This document shows, piece by piece, positions 31,864 to 40,666 of a DNA stretch of 64,000 nt (position 1 is the first letter of the stretch; each line of letters begins with the position of its first letter). A program made the position numbers and the translations under genes. The DNA is from G965267185 sp965267185 (GTDB lineage: Bacteria > Pseudomonadota > Alphaproteobacteria > UBA6615), in the NCBI GenBank assembly GCA_965267185.1, contig OZ253937.1:1488001-1552000 (forward strand), in the 5' to 3' direction. The notes below the pieces were generated by a model. That model was not told where the DNA came from. It searched no databases and was given only the letters and a program-made list of their open reading frames with translations.

Positions 31864-32904
31864 TTATTCAGCGGCGAACTGCGCCGATTCCGTATCGGTG
31901 CGTTTGCCGCCCGCTTCGGGCGGGTAGTTCCGATCGACGTACCAGCACATATAGTCGTAGATGCTGATCGGCTCGAACTTCGCCGGGTTGTCCGGGCTCA
32001 CGCAGGTGTCGAGCGGGTCGGCGATGGTATCCGGGCTGGGATTGAAAAACAGCGCCATAGAATAGCGGTCGATTTTCGGCGGATTTACCCGATGGGGCGA
32101 CGCCAGGAACCGGCCATTGGTCCACCGGTTCAAGAACTCGCCGGTATTGACGATGATCGCGTCTTCGCCCATGTGGTCGGCATTGATCCAATTGCCCGCG
32201 CGCGTGCGAATTTCCAGCCCAGGCACGTCGGACAGCGGCAACAACGTCATGAAACCATGGTCCTGATGCGGTGAAATACCGTACTGGCCTTCCTCGGCTT
32301 CCATCACCGGGTAGTGGGAATTGCGAGTGGTCCACAACGGGTCGTCGAAAAACGGCTCGAAGAAATCGGCCGGCTTGTCGAGCGCCAGCGCATAGATCGG
32401 CAACAGCCGCCGTCCGAGCGATGCCAGCGCGTGGTGACATTCCTTGATGGTCTCTTTGAAGCCCGGCAGATTTTCCGGCCACGGATTTGGCCCATGGAAA
32501 CGCCGCCCGGCGATGCGGCCCGGATGGTCGTCGGGGCGCTCATTGACGTAGCGTAGCACTTCGTTGAGATCGGCCTTGGTGTTCTTCGCAACCGGCGACG
32601 TAACGTAGACGGTGGACTTGGGGGGCACGTAGCCCGGCCGTGTCGCGGTCGCTCTAAGGGCCAGCTTTTCTTCATCCGGCAACGCGAAGAATCGTTCCAG
32701 CTCCGCATAGCCGCGGTGGATCAAATCCATCGGCACGCCGTGATTTTTAACGAAGTAAAAGCCGATATTTTCCTGGGCGTAACGCAATTCCTCTGCCAGG
32801 CGCTCGGCGGCACCCGCCTCCCCGGCTAGGAATGGTCCCAGATCGAGGACCGGGATTTCCTCGCGCACCGCGGTGTCCCCTTCGACTTCCAATTGAACGC
32901 TCAT
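31864..32904 (-). CDS. 2-oxoglutarate and Fe(II)-dependent oxygenase, isopenicillin N synthase family
   Basis: Non-haem iron oxygenase of 346 residues. N-terminal DIOX_N part (IPVLDLGPFL; GFYFVKNHGVP) and C-terminal double-stranded helix with iron ligands H213, D215 and H271 (SPHQDHGFMTLL; SPHRVNPP) and the 2-oxoglutarate-binding R280-Y-S (DRYSMALFFNP). ATG at 32904 is favoured over 32922 by an AGAGG site. Hydroxylation or ring-forming oxidation of a small molecule is expected; substrate unknown. It is divergent from the MetE-like gene. Confidence 0.93.
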   Translation of the reverse strand: MSVQLEVEGDTAVREEIPVLDLGPFLAGEAGAAERLAEELRYAQENIGFYFVKNHGVPMDLIHRGYAELERFFALPDEEKLALRATATRPGYVPPKSTVYVTSPVAKNTKADLNEVLRYVNERPDDHPGRIAGRRFHGPNPWPENLPGFKETIKECHHALASLGRRLLPIYALALDKPADFFEPFFDDPLWTTRNSHYPVMEAEEGQYGISPHQDHGFMTLLPLSDVPGLEIRTRAGNWINADHMGEDAIIVNTGEFLNRWTNGRFLASPHRVNPPKIDRYSMALFFNPSPDTIADPLDTCVSPDNPAKFEPISIYDYMCWYVDRNYPPEAGGKRTDTESAQFAAE

Positions 32905-33116
32905 ATCATCGCCTCTTTTCATGGGCCGCTCTTCCCGGCGGCCCCACCAGTATAGCGCTAAACTGAGGCTGGTCCGCTAGTGGAAACTGAAATTTGCGCG
33001 CCCGCGAACCACCGTCGAGCAGACGCCCGAAACCCATCGGTACTGCATGTTGCCACACCCACGCATGCAATCTAGGCTTCACGACAAACTACAAACCGGT
33101 TTGGGAGGACCCGCTC

Positions 33117-34298
33117 ATGTACCGCGCTACTGCAGATATCATGCTACCCACATCGCTCATCGGCTCGCTACCGCGGCCGGACTGGTTTACCGAGAATCTG
33201 GGCTCGCGGACGTTCCTACAAGCGATGGTCGATACCAAGTACCGCGACCAATACACCGACGCCGTCGCGGTCTATCTGAACGACCAGCAATCAGCAGGTT
33301 TGGACATCTGCACCGATGGCGACGCCCATTATGACAGTGAAGTTGGCGGCCAGAGCTGGACCAGCTACCCGCCTTATCACATGGACGGCTTCGATAAAGG
33401 GGTGCCGACCCCGGCGACGTACAAGATGGGCGGTGTCGGATTTCACCGCGGTCACATTCTACACGACTATCTAGAGGCGCGGGTGATGCCGAAGGTTATC
33501 GGTCCGATCGGCCCCGGCGATCTGCAATACACCGAAATGTGGAAGGCAGCACAGCGCATGACGCGGCGCCCGGTCAAGTTCGGCACCATCGTGCCGGAGA
33601 TTCTGGCCACCGCGGTCGAGGACGAATATTACAAAGACCCCGTTGAGCGCGTCATGGCATTCTCCGACGCCCTCAACACAGAGCTCAACGAGCTTGCCGA
33701 TGCTGGCTGCCCGGTGGTCCAGCTCGAAGAGCCGCAAATCCATATGGTGCCGGCGCGCGGGCCGACCTTCGGCAAGCTCGATATGAAGGAATTGGTCGGC
33801 GTATTCGACAACACGGTGAAGGGTCTACGCGATAAGACCGAAGTGTGGTGCCACACATGCTGGGGTAATCCGTCGCAGCAGCGCATGTTCCTGGAAGTGC
33901 AGAGCTACGCGCCATCGCTGGAGTACCTGAACCAGGTCGATGCCGATGTGATCACTTTTGAATCGTGCAGCTCGGGCCATATCGATCTGCAAGCAATCGG
34001 CGAACACATCACCGATAAGAAAGTCGCAATCGGCATGATCGATCACCACTCGCTGCAAATCGAGCGGCCAGAAGAGATCGCCGAGAATATCCGCGAAGCG
34101 CTCAAATACATTCCGGTAGAACGGCTGATCTTGTGTTCCGATTGCGGTATGGGCCGCGAGGGTATGAGTCGCCGCCACGCGCGCTATAAGATGGTGTCGC
34201 TGGTACTCGGCACCAACATTGTGCGCAAGGAACTCGGTCTTCCGGAAGCGGATTGTTTGGCCGCCGACGAGCGCTATTCGCTGCTACAAACGGAGTAG
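33117..34298 (+). CDS. MetE-like cobalamin-independent methionine synthase family protein
   Basis: A 393-residue single-domain relative of the C-terminal half of MetE, also like epoxyalkane coenzyme M transferase: a zinc site that activates a thiol. Probable ligands are H246 and C248 (WCHTCWGN), E282 (TFESCSSG) and C343 (CSDCGMG), in the family's order. The N-terminal MetE half is absent. ATG at 33117 behind GGGAGG. A 12-base palindrome CAAACCGGTTTG at 33092-33103 touches the ribosome binding site. It probably transfers a methyl or alkyl group to or from a thiol; true methionine synthesis is not assured. Confidence 0.88.
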   Translation: MYRATADIMLPTSLIGSLPRPDWFTENLGSRTFLQAMVDTKYRDQYTDAVAVYLNDQQSAGLDICTDGDAHYDSEVGGQSWTSYPPYHMDGFDKGVPTPATYKMGGVGFHRGHILHDYLEARVMPKVIGPIGPGDLQYTEMWKAAQRMTRRPVKFGTIVPEILATAVEDEYYKDPVERVMAFSDALNTELNELADAGCPVVQLEEPQIHMVPARGPTFGKLDMKELVGVFDNTVKGLRDKTEVWCHTCWGNPSQQRMFLEVQSYAPSLEYLNQVDADVITFESCSSGHIDLQAIGEHITDKKVAIGMIDHHSLQIERPEEIAENIREALKYIPVERLILCSDCGMGREGMSRRHARYKMVSLVLGTNIVRKELGLPEADCLAADERYSLLQTE

Positions 34299-34313
34299 CG
34301 CAGCGGCGGCGGA

Positions 34314-36074
34314 CTAATCTTTCCCGCCAGGCTTAAGTAAACCCGCCTTCATCAGCGCCCGGGTTGCGGGCAGGCCGATCATTCGCGGCACGCCGTGTGC
34401 GCCCATATCAGGGCGGATCCGCAATGCATCGTCCATTGCCGCTTTCGCACCGGCCAAATCTTTCGCCTCCACCAGCGCCGACGCCAAAACCAATCGTGAC
34501 ATGTAGGTTTTGCCGTCGCGCCGGCACGCGGCACGGCTGTGTTCGATCGCGTCGTCGACCCGGCCGATCGATAGGTAGGCGAGCGCCAGCACGCTTTCCC
34601 AGACCGACAGACGGTTATCGCGCGGGCTGATACGGATGCCATGTTCCAACGCCTCAACCGCCGCGTCGGGCCGGTTCGCCGACAGATGCGCCGTGCCCAG
34701 CGCGACCCAGGCTTGCGCGTTGGAGGGATTATGCTCGATCGCCCGCTCAAGAAGGGGAATGCCCTCGCCCGCCTCTCCCAGGTACGACAAGGCGCAGCCG
34801 GCATAGCCCAAGACGTCGGAATCATAGCCGTCGAGCTCGATGGCGCGGGCGCCCGTGGCTCGGATACGCTCGGCGAGCGCCACCGAATCGTCGGCCAGAT
34901 CGGAGATATGCTGCAGACCGAGAACCAGAGCGAGATAGGCGTGCCCCAGCGCAAAGCCGGGATCGAGTGCGATGGCGCGTTCGAGCAAAGCCGCCGCGTC
35001 CTCGAAGGTCTCGCGCGTGAGACCCCGCAGGGTGAAAACGCCATGGGCTTGCCGGTAGAGCGACCAGACATCCGGGTTGGCGGGCCGTTGGCGCTCGATA
35101 CGCGACAACTCGGCGCGCGCCAGTTCGGGCTCGAGCCGGGCGACCACCCCGCCGGCAATACGATCGTGAAGTTCCTCGGTATCGTCCGCCGAAGGCTCGA
35201 TCCGGTCGGCCCACAGGCTGGTGCCGGTCTCGGCCTCGATGAGCTGGATGTTGACGCGCATCGCCGGACCGGCGCCGCGCACGCTGCCCTCGACCACATA
35301 TCGCACGCCCAGCTCGCGGCCCACTTGCCGGACATCCGGCGACCGTCCTTTAAAGGCAAACACCGAGCTGCGCGAAATGACGAAAAAGCCCGGCATACGC
35401 GCCAATAGCGTGATGACGTCGTCGGTCAGAATGTCAGCAGCGAATTCCTGCTCGGGGTCCAACGACAATGCGCGGAAAGGCAGGACCGCAACCGAGGGAT
35501 GGCCAGAGACCATATCGGGTGGCCGCTGCCCCTCCCCCAACGCCGCCGCGCTGAGGCTATAGGCATGCACCGGCGCGGCGATATTTTTGAGGGTCTGCGG
35601 CCCAATATCCTCCCAGGCCAGATCGACCTTGCCGCGCACCTGATCGAACACCGCGGCCGACACGCACAGGCCGCCGGGATCGGCCAGAGCTTCGAGACGG
35701 GCGGCAACATTGACCCCGTCGCCGTGAATATCGTCGCCCTCGATGATGACGTCGCCTAGGTTCACGCCGATACGAAAGCGCATCCGCCGGTCTTCCGGCG
35801 TGTCCGCCTGCTGCGCCGCAACCATCTCTTGGATACCGATCGCGCATTGGACGGCATCGACAACGCTGGAAAACTCGATCAGCAGACCATCGCCCATGGT
35901 CTTGACGATGCGACCCCCGCGGCGCTCGGTGCGCGGCACGAACACATCGTCATAGATCGCGCGAAACCGGGTCCGTGTGCCCGCCTCGTCGGCGCCCATC
36001 AGCCGGCTATAACCCGCGACATCCGCGGCAACCACCGCGGCGAGCCGCCTTTGCTGATCGGTCTCCGAACTCAT
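34314..36074 (-). CDS. Class III adenylate cyclase with TolB-like and TPR regions
   Basis: A 586-residue soluble signalling protein. Residues 8-180 are a class III cyclase: metal ligands D18 and D62 (AADVAGYSRLM; KTMGDGLL), adenine-specifying K58 and D119, and transition-state N122 and R126 (GDGVNVAARLEAL) are all present, so it should make cAMP from ATP. Residues 195-320 resemble the TolB/FlgO-like domain (PSVAVLPFRAL; VRYVVEGSVR). From about 340 to the end are TPR-type helices. No membrane segment is seen. It is the last gene of the leftward hyu operon, 24 bases after an SDR stop. Confidence 0.92.
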   Translation of the reverse strand: MSSETDQQRRLAAVVAADVAGYSRLMGADEAGTRTRFRAIYDDVFVPRTERRGGRIVKTMGDGLLIEFSSVVDAVQCAIGIQEMVAAQQADTPEDRRMRFRIGVNLGDVIIEGDDIHGDGVNVAARLEALADPGGLCVSAAVFDQVRGKVDLAWEDIGPQTLKNIAAPVHAYSLSAAALGEGQRPPDMVSGHPSVAVLPFRALSLDPEQEFAADILTDDVITLLARMPGFFVISRSSVFAFKGRSPDVRQVGRELGVRYVVEGSVRGAGPAMRVNIQLIEAETGTSLWADRIEPSADDTEELHDRIAGGVVARLEPELARAELSRIERQRPANPDVWSLYRQAHGVFTLRGLTRETFEDAAALLERAIALDPGFALGHAYLALVLGLQHISDLADDSVALAERIRATGARAIELDGYDSDVLGYAGCALSYLGEAGEGIPLLERAIEHNPSNAQAWVALGTAHLSANRPDAAVEALEHGIRISPRDNRLSVWESVLALAYLSIGRVDDAIEHSRAACRRDGKTYMSRLVLASALVEAKDLAGAKAAMDDALRIRPDMGAHGVPRMIGLPATRALMKAGLLKPGGKD

Positions 36075-36098
36075 CGGGCGTTGGGTTTCCGCATCCTC

Positions 36099-36872
36099 CT
36101 AGTCGGCAATGAATAACCCGGCGGCGAAGCCCTCGTCGACCACGAAGTTGGCGCCGTAGATAGCATTGCCCGTACGCGGCGAGGCCAGGAAAAACGCCAT
36201 CTCAGCCTGCTCCTCGGCCTTGGAATAGGTGCGCCCCGACGGGGTCAGCTTTTCCATAAAGTCCAAGATCGGCTTCCATTCCGGATCGGTGCGAATGGTC
36301 TCGTTCATCGGCGATTCCGTATTGCCCGGCGAGATCGAGTTGACGTGGATGCCGTCGCGCGACAATTCGGTCGCCAGCACTTTGGTGAGCATGACGATTC
36401 CGGCCTTGGTTGCACAGTAGACGCCATACAGTGGCAACGCGCGCACCCCGGCGACCGACGCCATGTTGATGATGTTGCCGCGCTTGCGCTCTTTCATATG
36501 GGGCACCACGGCGTTGATCGTGTTGAGCGTGCCTTTCAGGTTCACGTCGATCATTTTGTTCAAATCGCTGGTCTTGGTGTCGCCGGCAGGCGTTGGCACG
36601 AAGATGCCGGCGGAGTTCACCAGAATGTCGATCTTGTTGTGGTCTTTGAGTACTTTCGCCACCAGCTTTTTCACTTCAGCCGGCTTCGTGATGTCGCACG
36701 CATAGCCCTTCGACTTGCGTTTTATCTCGCGCGCCACTTTGTTGGCGTTGCGCACATTCGAGCTGGCAACAATGGCACAGGTCGCGCCTTCGGACGCGAA
36801 TTTGCGCGCTATCGCCTCGCCGATTCCGCCCGAGCCCCCGATGATCAGCGCCACCTTATTTCTGAGTTCCAT
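36099..36872 (-). CDS. SDR-family oxidoreductase (hyu operon, SDR 2)
   Basis: Short-chain dehydrogenase of 257 residues. Cofactor motif IGGSGGIG near 11-18, NSAG near 85-88, Ser in NMASVAGVRALP and Y-x3-K in VYCATKAG. ATG at 36872 follows GGGAGAG. It lies 34 bases downstream of another SDR of the same subgroup; the two share the PGNTESPMNE / PGNTATPMNE stretch. Likely acts on the alcohol or keto product of the operon's pathway. Substrate unknown. Confidence 0.92.
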   Translation of the reverse strand: MELRNKVALIIGGSGGIGEAIARKFASEGATCAIVASSNVRNANKVAREIKRKSKGYACDITKPAEVKKLVAKVLKDHNKIDILVNSAGIFVPTPAGDTKTSDLNKMIDVNLKGTLNTINAVVPHMKERKRGNIINMASVAGVRALPLYGVYCATKAGIVMLTKVLATELSRDGIHVNSISPGNTESPMNETIRTDPEWKPILDFMEKLTPSGRTYSKAEEQAEMAFFLASPRTGNAIYGANFVVDEGFAAGLFIAD

Positions 36873-36906
36873 ATGTGCTCTCCCTGTTATTGGTTGATTG
36901 TCCAGT

Positions 36907-37674
36907 CTAGAAACCGATGTTGGCGCCTTCGTCCATCACCACCGTCTCGCCATGCATGGGCTTTGCCGCGTCGGAGACCAGGAACAAGGCCATCGCGGCA
37001 ATCTCTTTGGGGTCGGAAAATGGACGGCCACTCAGCGCCCGCTGCTTGATGATCTCGCGGGTCTCGGCGTAGGCGTCTTCGCTGCGCACATTCTCGTTCA
37101 TCGGCGTCGCGGTGTTGCCGGGCGCAATGCAATTGACGTTGATACCTTGGGGTGCGAGTGCGCAGGCCAGCGAGCGCGTCATCTGCATGACCCCGGCCTT
37201 TGCCGCGCCGTAAACGATGTACGCGCTACGGCCTTGAATACCGGCGGCGGACCCGAAATTAACGATCTTGCCGCCGCCCCGCTCGGCCATGCGGGGGCCC
37301 ACAGCATTGCACATGAAAAACGCGCCTTTGAGGCAGGTGTCGACGATGTCATCGAAATTCTCTTCCGGCGTTTCGCCGAGCTTGGTCGGGTAGAAAACGC
37401 CGGCGCCGTTCACCAAAATATCTATGGGCCCGAGGGCGTCGGTAACATCTGTAACCAGACGTTCGATCTCGCTGGTATTCGAGACATTGCAGGCGAATGC
37501 TTGCGCCGTGCCCCCGTCAGCGAGGATCGGATCGACCACCGCCTGCGCCTTGCCGACATCGCGGCTGGCGACGACGGCGACTTTGGCGCCCTCTTGGGCA
37601 AACAGGGCGCAAATCTCGGCGCCAATGCCCGACGAGCCGCCCGTGACCAACGCAACCTTACCTTTTAACTGCAT
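36907..37674 (-). CDS. SDR-family oxidoreductase (hyu operon, SDR 1)
   Basis: Short-chain dehydrogenase of 255 residues. TGGSSGIG at 11-18, NGAG near 90, Ser in VNFGSAAGIQG and Y-x3-K in VYGAAKAG. ATG behind AAGGGG. Paralogue of the next gene. It follows the beta-lactamase-like gene by 20 bases in the same direction, consistent with one transcript. Substrate unknown. Confidence 0.93.
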   Translation of the reverse strand: MQLKGKVALVTGGSSGIGAEICALFAQEGAKVAVVASRDVGKAQAVVDPILADGGTAQAFACNVSNTSEIERLVTDVTDALGPIDILVNGAGVFYPTKLGETPEENFDDIVDTCLKGAFFMCNAVGPRMAERGGGKIVNFGSAAGIQGRSAYIVYGAAKAGVMQMTRSLACALAPQGINVNCIAPGNTATPMNENVRSEDAYAETREIIKQRALSGRPFSDPKEIAAMALFLVSDAAKPMHGETVVMDEGANIGF

Positions 37675-37694
37675 CGCCTAACCCCTTCACATAC

Positions 37695-38852
37695 CTACAA
37701 AATAGCTGCGTACATTGCATCAACCATAGGCGTGGCAAACGGGCCCATATCGGCGATCGGCGCCATTCGATTACCGCAATAGCTAAAGCCGATATGCGCC
37801 GCCGGATCGCCAAAACCGACCGCTCCGCCGATACCGGTATGGCCAAAATTGTCTTTCCGGCCGCCGAACGGAAACGGCGGACACGACAACATGAAGCCAC
37901 AGCCGAAGCGGAAGTGGCGGTTGGTCATCCGGTCCATATCGTCCCAATGCTCGGCGATGGCATCGCCGATCACCGCGCTCGACAACAAGCGCTTGTCGCC
38001 GATCATGCCCCCGTTCGAGAGGCCACCGTAGAGCCTCGCGATAGCGCGCGCGTTGCCATGACCGTTGGCCGACGCGAACTCGCCGCGGAACCAGTTATCG
38101 GAGTTGAAATCCTCGTCCTTCGGCATGGGGTTCCAAGCCCGGAACAAAGGCGATTCTGGGTTCACCTTGATGCCGTCACGCGACGGTGTGCCCGGGGTCT
38201 CGATGAACTCGGCACAACGGGCAACTTCGCCGTCGTTGAGGCCGATATGAAAATCGATCCCGAAGGGATCGGCGATTTCCTCGCGCCAGAAGCGTCCGAC
38301 GCTACGCCCGTCCACATGGCGGATCAGGCCGCTGACCAGAGGGCCGTACGTAAAGGAGTGATACGATCCCGCCGTGCCGGGTTCCCACTCGGGCGCCGCA
38401 ACTTCAAGCGCACGTTCAACCTCGCCCGCCTGCCACAACGACCCCGCCGGGGCAGCATCGGCGAAGATCACGCCCGACTGATGCGAGATCAGCGTGCGCA
38501 CGGTCATCGAGTCCTTGCCATTGGCCGCAAATTCCGGCCAGTAGTGGGCGACCCGTTCTTCCATATCGACAGCGCCGCGGTCGACCAGGGTGAGCAAACA
38601 AATCGAGGCGCAGGCCTTGGTGACCGACATCATGCAGGTGATGGTATCCGGCTCCCACGCCTGCGCGCGCGCCGCGTCACGGTAGCCGCCCCATAAGTCG
38701 ACGACCGTCTCACCCTCGACGACGACCGAAACGCACGCACCCACTTCCTCGCCGCATGTGGGATCGCCCTCCGCCATATTGCGGCGAAACGCCTCTTCCA
38801 CGGCGGCGAATTTCGGATCACAGGTACCGTTGATCGGCACGTCGCGGGTCAT
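37695..38852 (-). CDS. Serine hydrolase, class C beta-lactamase/esterase family
   Basis: A 385-residue penicillin-binding-fold hydrolase. The nucleophile motif is S76-V-T-K79 (CMMSVTKACAS) and the second motif is Y164-H-S (AGSYHSFTYG). It has no signal peptide, so it is cytosolic, as for EstB-type esterases and amide hydrolases rather than secreted beta-lactamases. ATG behind GGGAG. It lies between hyuB and the SDR genes with short gaps, so its substrate is probably an ester, amide or lactam intermediate of the same pathway (inferred). Confidence 0.92.
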   Translation of the reverse strand: MTRDVPINGTCDPKFAAVEEAFRRNMAEGDPTCGEEVGACVSVVVEGETVVDLWGGYRDAARAQAWEPDTITCMMSVTKACASICLLTLVDRGAVDMEERVAHYWPEFAANGKDSMTVRTLISHQSGVIFADAAPAGSLWQAGEVERALEVAAPEWEPGTAGSYHSFTYGPLVSGLIRHVDGRSVGRFWREEIADPFGIDFHIGLNDGEVARCAEFIETPGTPSRDGIKVNPESPLFRAWNPMPKDEDFNSDNWFRGEFASANGHGNARAIARLYGGLSNGGMIGDKRLLSSAVIGDAIAEHWDDMDRMTNRHFRFGCGFMLSCPPFPFGGRKDNFGHTGIGGAVGFGDPAAHIGFSYCGNRMAPIADMGPFATPMVDAMYAAIL

Positions 38853-38881
38853 GTTTTCTCCCTTGCTCTTTCTGCCGCTTC

Positions 38882-40648
38882 TTAGTCGGCGGCAGCGCGT
38901 AGCGTCTCGGTGTCAGGGTAGACCACACCACCAGCGTCGTCGATCACCACACCATAGACATCGCGGGCGCGCTCTATGCTGACGAACCCCTCGCGCACAT
39001 CGCGAGCCACGATTTCCGGGTCGCGTTCTGTGGGCGGGCCATAGCCGCCCCCGCCGCAGGAGTAGGACACAATCATGTCGCCGTCGTTCAGGGTCACGCG
39101 GCCGCAATTGGGCACTTCTACCCGGTTGCCGTCGCCGTCGATCTTATGCTGGTGCGCCCGCGCGCCATCGCCGCCGCCGCGCACCCCTTTCGGGCCGTTC
39201 ACGTTGCCGTCGCTGTTATAAATCACATCCATCGGTCCGCCGCGCGGGCCGTAGATCGCGTATCCTGTCCGGGCGCCGCAAAACCGGCCGGCGCCCTCGG
39301 TATCGGCGATAAAGCCGCGCGAGTGGACGTAGAGCGGGTGGCGCAACTCGTCCAACTCGACCGAATCCATGAAACACATGCCGCCGTTGCCGACATGGGA
39401 GATAGTTTGCCAGGCATCGGCCGACGACGCGGCGGCGCCGCAGGTTTTGCCGAGAAACACCTGATTGACGAACGGCTTGCCGGAGCGCGGATCGATGCCC
39501 GAGACGACGCTCGCGGCGGGCGGATTTATGGCGCCGCATTCGGCCATGCCGACGCCGTCGGCCAGTTGCGCCATCGCCGCCTGCACGCCGTTGGCCACCC
39601 GGTCGGCAATGTTGGTGGTGGCGACCGAGCAGCTTGTCGGATGTTTGGGAATGCCGACGATGCAGCCCTCGCGCAGATGGATATCGAGGCGGCGGAACGC
39701 GCCGGCGTTCTTCGGCACCCGGTGGTCGATTGAATTAAAGATGCCGACCATCGCCGCGGTGCGGGCGCACGCTTCGGATAGGTTCAAGCCGCACGGCAGG
39801 CAATCGGGATTGTCGCGCAGATCGACGGCAACCCTTCCCTGATCGCGGTCAACCGTAACCACGCTTTTGACCGGGATTCCCTCTTCGGGCGTGCCGGGAA
39901 AGGCGTCGTGGATGCTCTCATGCTCCGCCGTGCCCGACGGAATGGAACGGATCGCCTGATCCATGCGCCGCTCGGAGTAGTCGAGCCAATCGGCGACGAA
40001 GGTCTCCAACGCATCCCAACCGACCTCCTCACCGAGCGCTGAGATCTCGCGCTCGCCGATCCGCGCCGCGCCGATCATCGCCAGATAATCGCCCCACCAC
40101 TGATCGGGCACGCGGATGCGCAAACGGCACATGCGGACGATGTCTTCGATGTTCTCGTAGTCCCGCTGCACTTGAACGGCAGGAAAGATCAGCGCCCCTT
40201 CCTCGTAGACATCGCGCGCACCGCCGAAATAAGTCGTCGGGATCGAGTTGCCGATATCGGCTTGGTGCGCCTTCGCCTGTACGGTAAACCGGTGAACGCC
40301 ATTATCGTCGATCACCGGCACCAGGATGGTGTGATCGGCGGGGTGCGAGCAACCGTGATACGGCGAATTATGCAGGAACGCATCGCCGCGGCGGAAATTC
40401 GGATGCATCTCCTTCATCGATTGGGCCATCAGATCGGGCCCGGAGAGCACATGGATCGGCAGACTTTCCGCCGCCGCCAACAGCTCGTCTTCGGCGGTCA
40501 CGATACAGCAGGAAAAGTCGCGCGCCATGTTGAGCACGCCCGACCGGCCGGTGCGCAGCAGGGTGTTCGCCATTTTGCGCACAATGCCGTCGAGCCGGTT
40601 ACTCATCAGCGCAAGCTGGACGCCGTCACCACTCGCGCTGGCGGTCAT
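38882..40648 (-). CDS. Hydantoinase B/oxoprolinase family protein, paralogue 1 of 3
   Basis: A 588-residue B-type subunit of the ATP-dependent hydantoinase/oxoprolinase/acetone carboxylase superfamily. The conserved metal-type residues are H98, H102 and D105 (NSPYHGCSHPADHT) and H128 and D131 (AKAHQADIGNS). The usual C-terminal YSCGGGGYGPPTERDPE near 540-556 and EGFVSIERARDVYGV are present. ATG at 40648 is chosen over GTG 40651, with GGAGA upstream. The most divergent of three tandem hyuB genes, starting 18 bases after the previous stop. It presumably needs HyuA, encoded upstream, to supply phosphorylated substrate. Confidence 0.94.
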   Translation of the reverse strand: MTASASGDGVQLALMSNRLDGIVRKMANTLLRTGRSGVLNMARDFSCCIVTAEDELLAAAESLPIHVLSGPDLMAQSMKEMHPNFRRGDAFLHNSPYHGCSHPADHTILVPVIDDNGVHRFTVQAKAHQADIGNSIPTTYFGGARDVYEEGALIFPAVQVQRDYENIEDIVRMCRLRIRVPDQWWGDYLAMIGAARIGEREISALGEEVGWDALETFVADWLDYSERRMDQAIRSIPSGTAEHESIHDAFPGTPEEGIPVKSVVTVDRDQGRVAVDLRDNPDCLPCGLNLSEACARTAAMVGIFNSIDHRVPKNAGAFRRLDIHLREGCIVGIPKHPTSCSVATTNIADRVANGVQAAMAQLADGVGMAECGAINPPAASVVSGIDPRSGKPFVNQVFLGKTCGAAASSADAWQTISHVGNGGMCFMDSVELDELRHPLYVHSRGFIADTEGAGRFCGARTGYAIYGPRGGPMDVIYNSDGNVNGPKGVRGGGDGARAHQHKIDGDGNRVEVPNCGRVTLNDGDMIVSYSCGGGGYGPPTERDPEIVARDVREGFVSIERARDVYGVVIDDAGGVVYPDTETLRAAAD

Positions 40649-40666
40649 CACCGGTCTCCGCGGCGA

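Noticed and set aside
34641..35408. Plus-strand open frame inside the adenylate cyclase gene
   Set aside because: Antisense shadow; the cyclase/TPR frame has intact catalytic residues over the full length.
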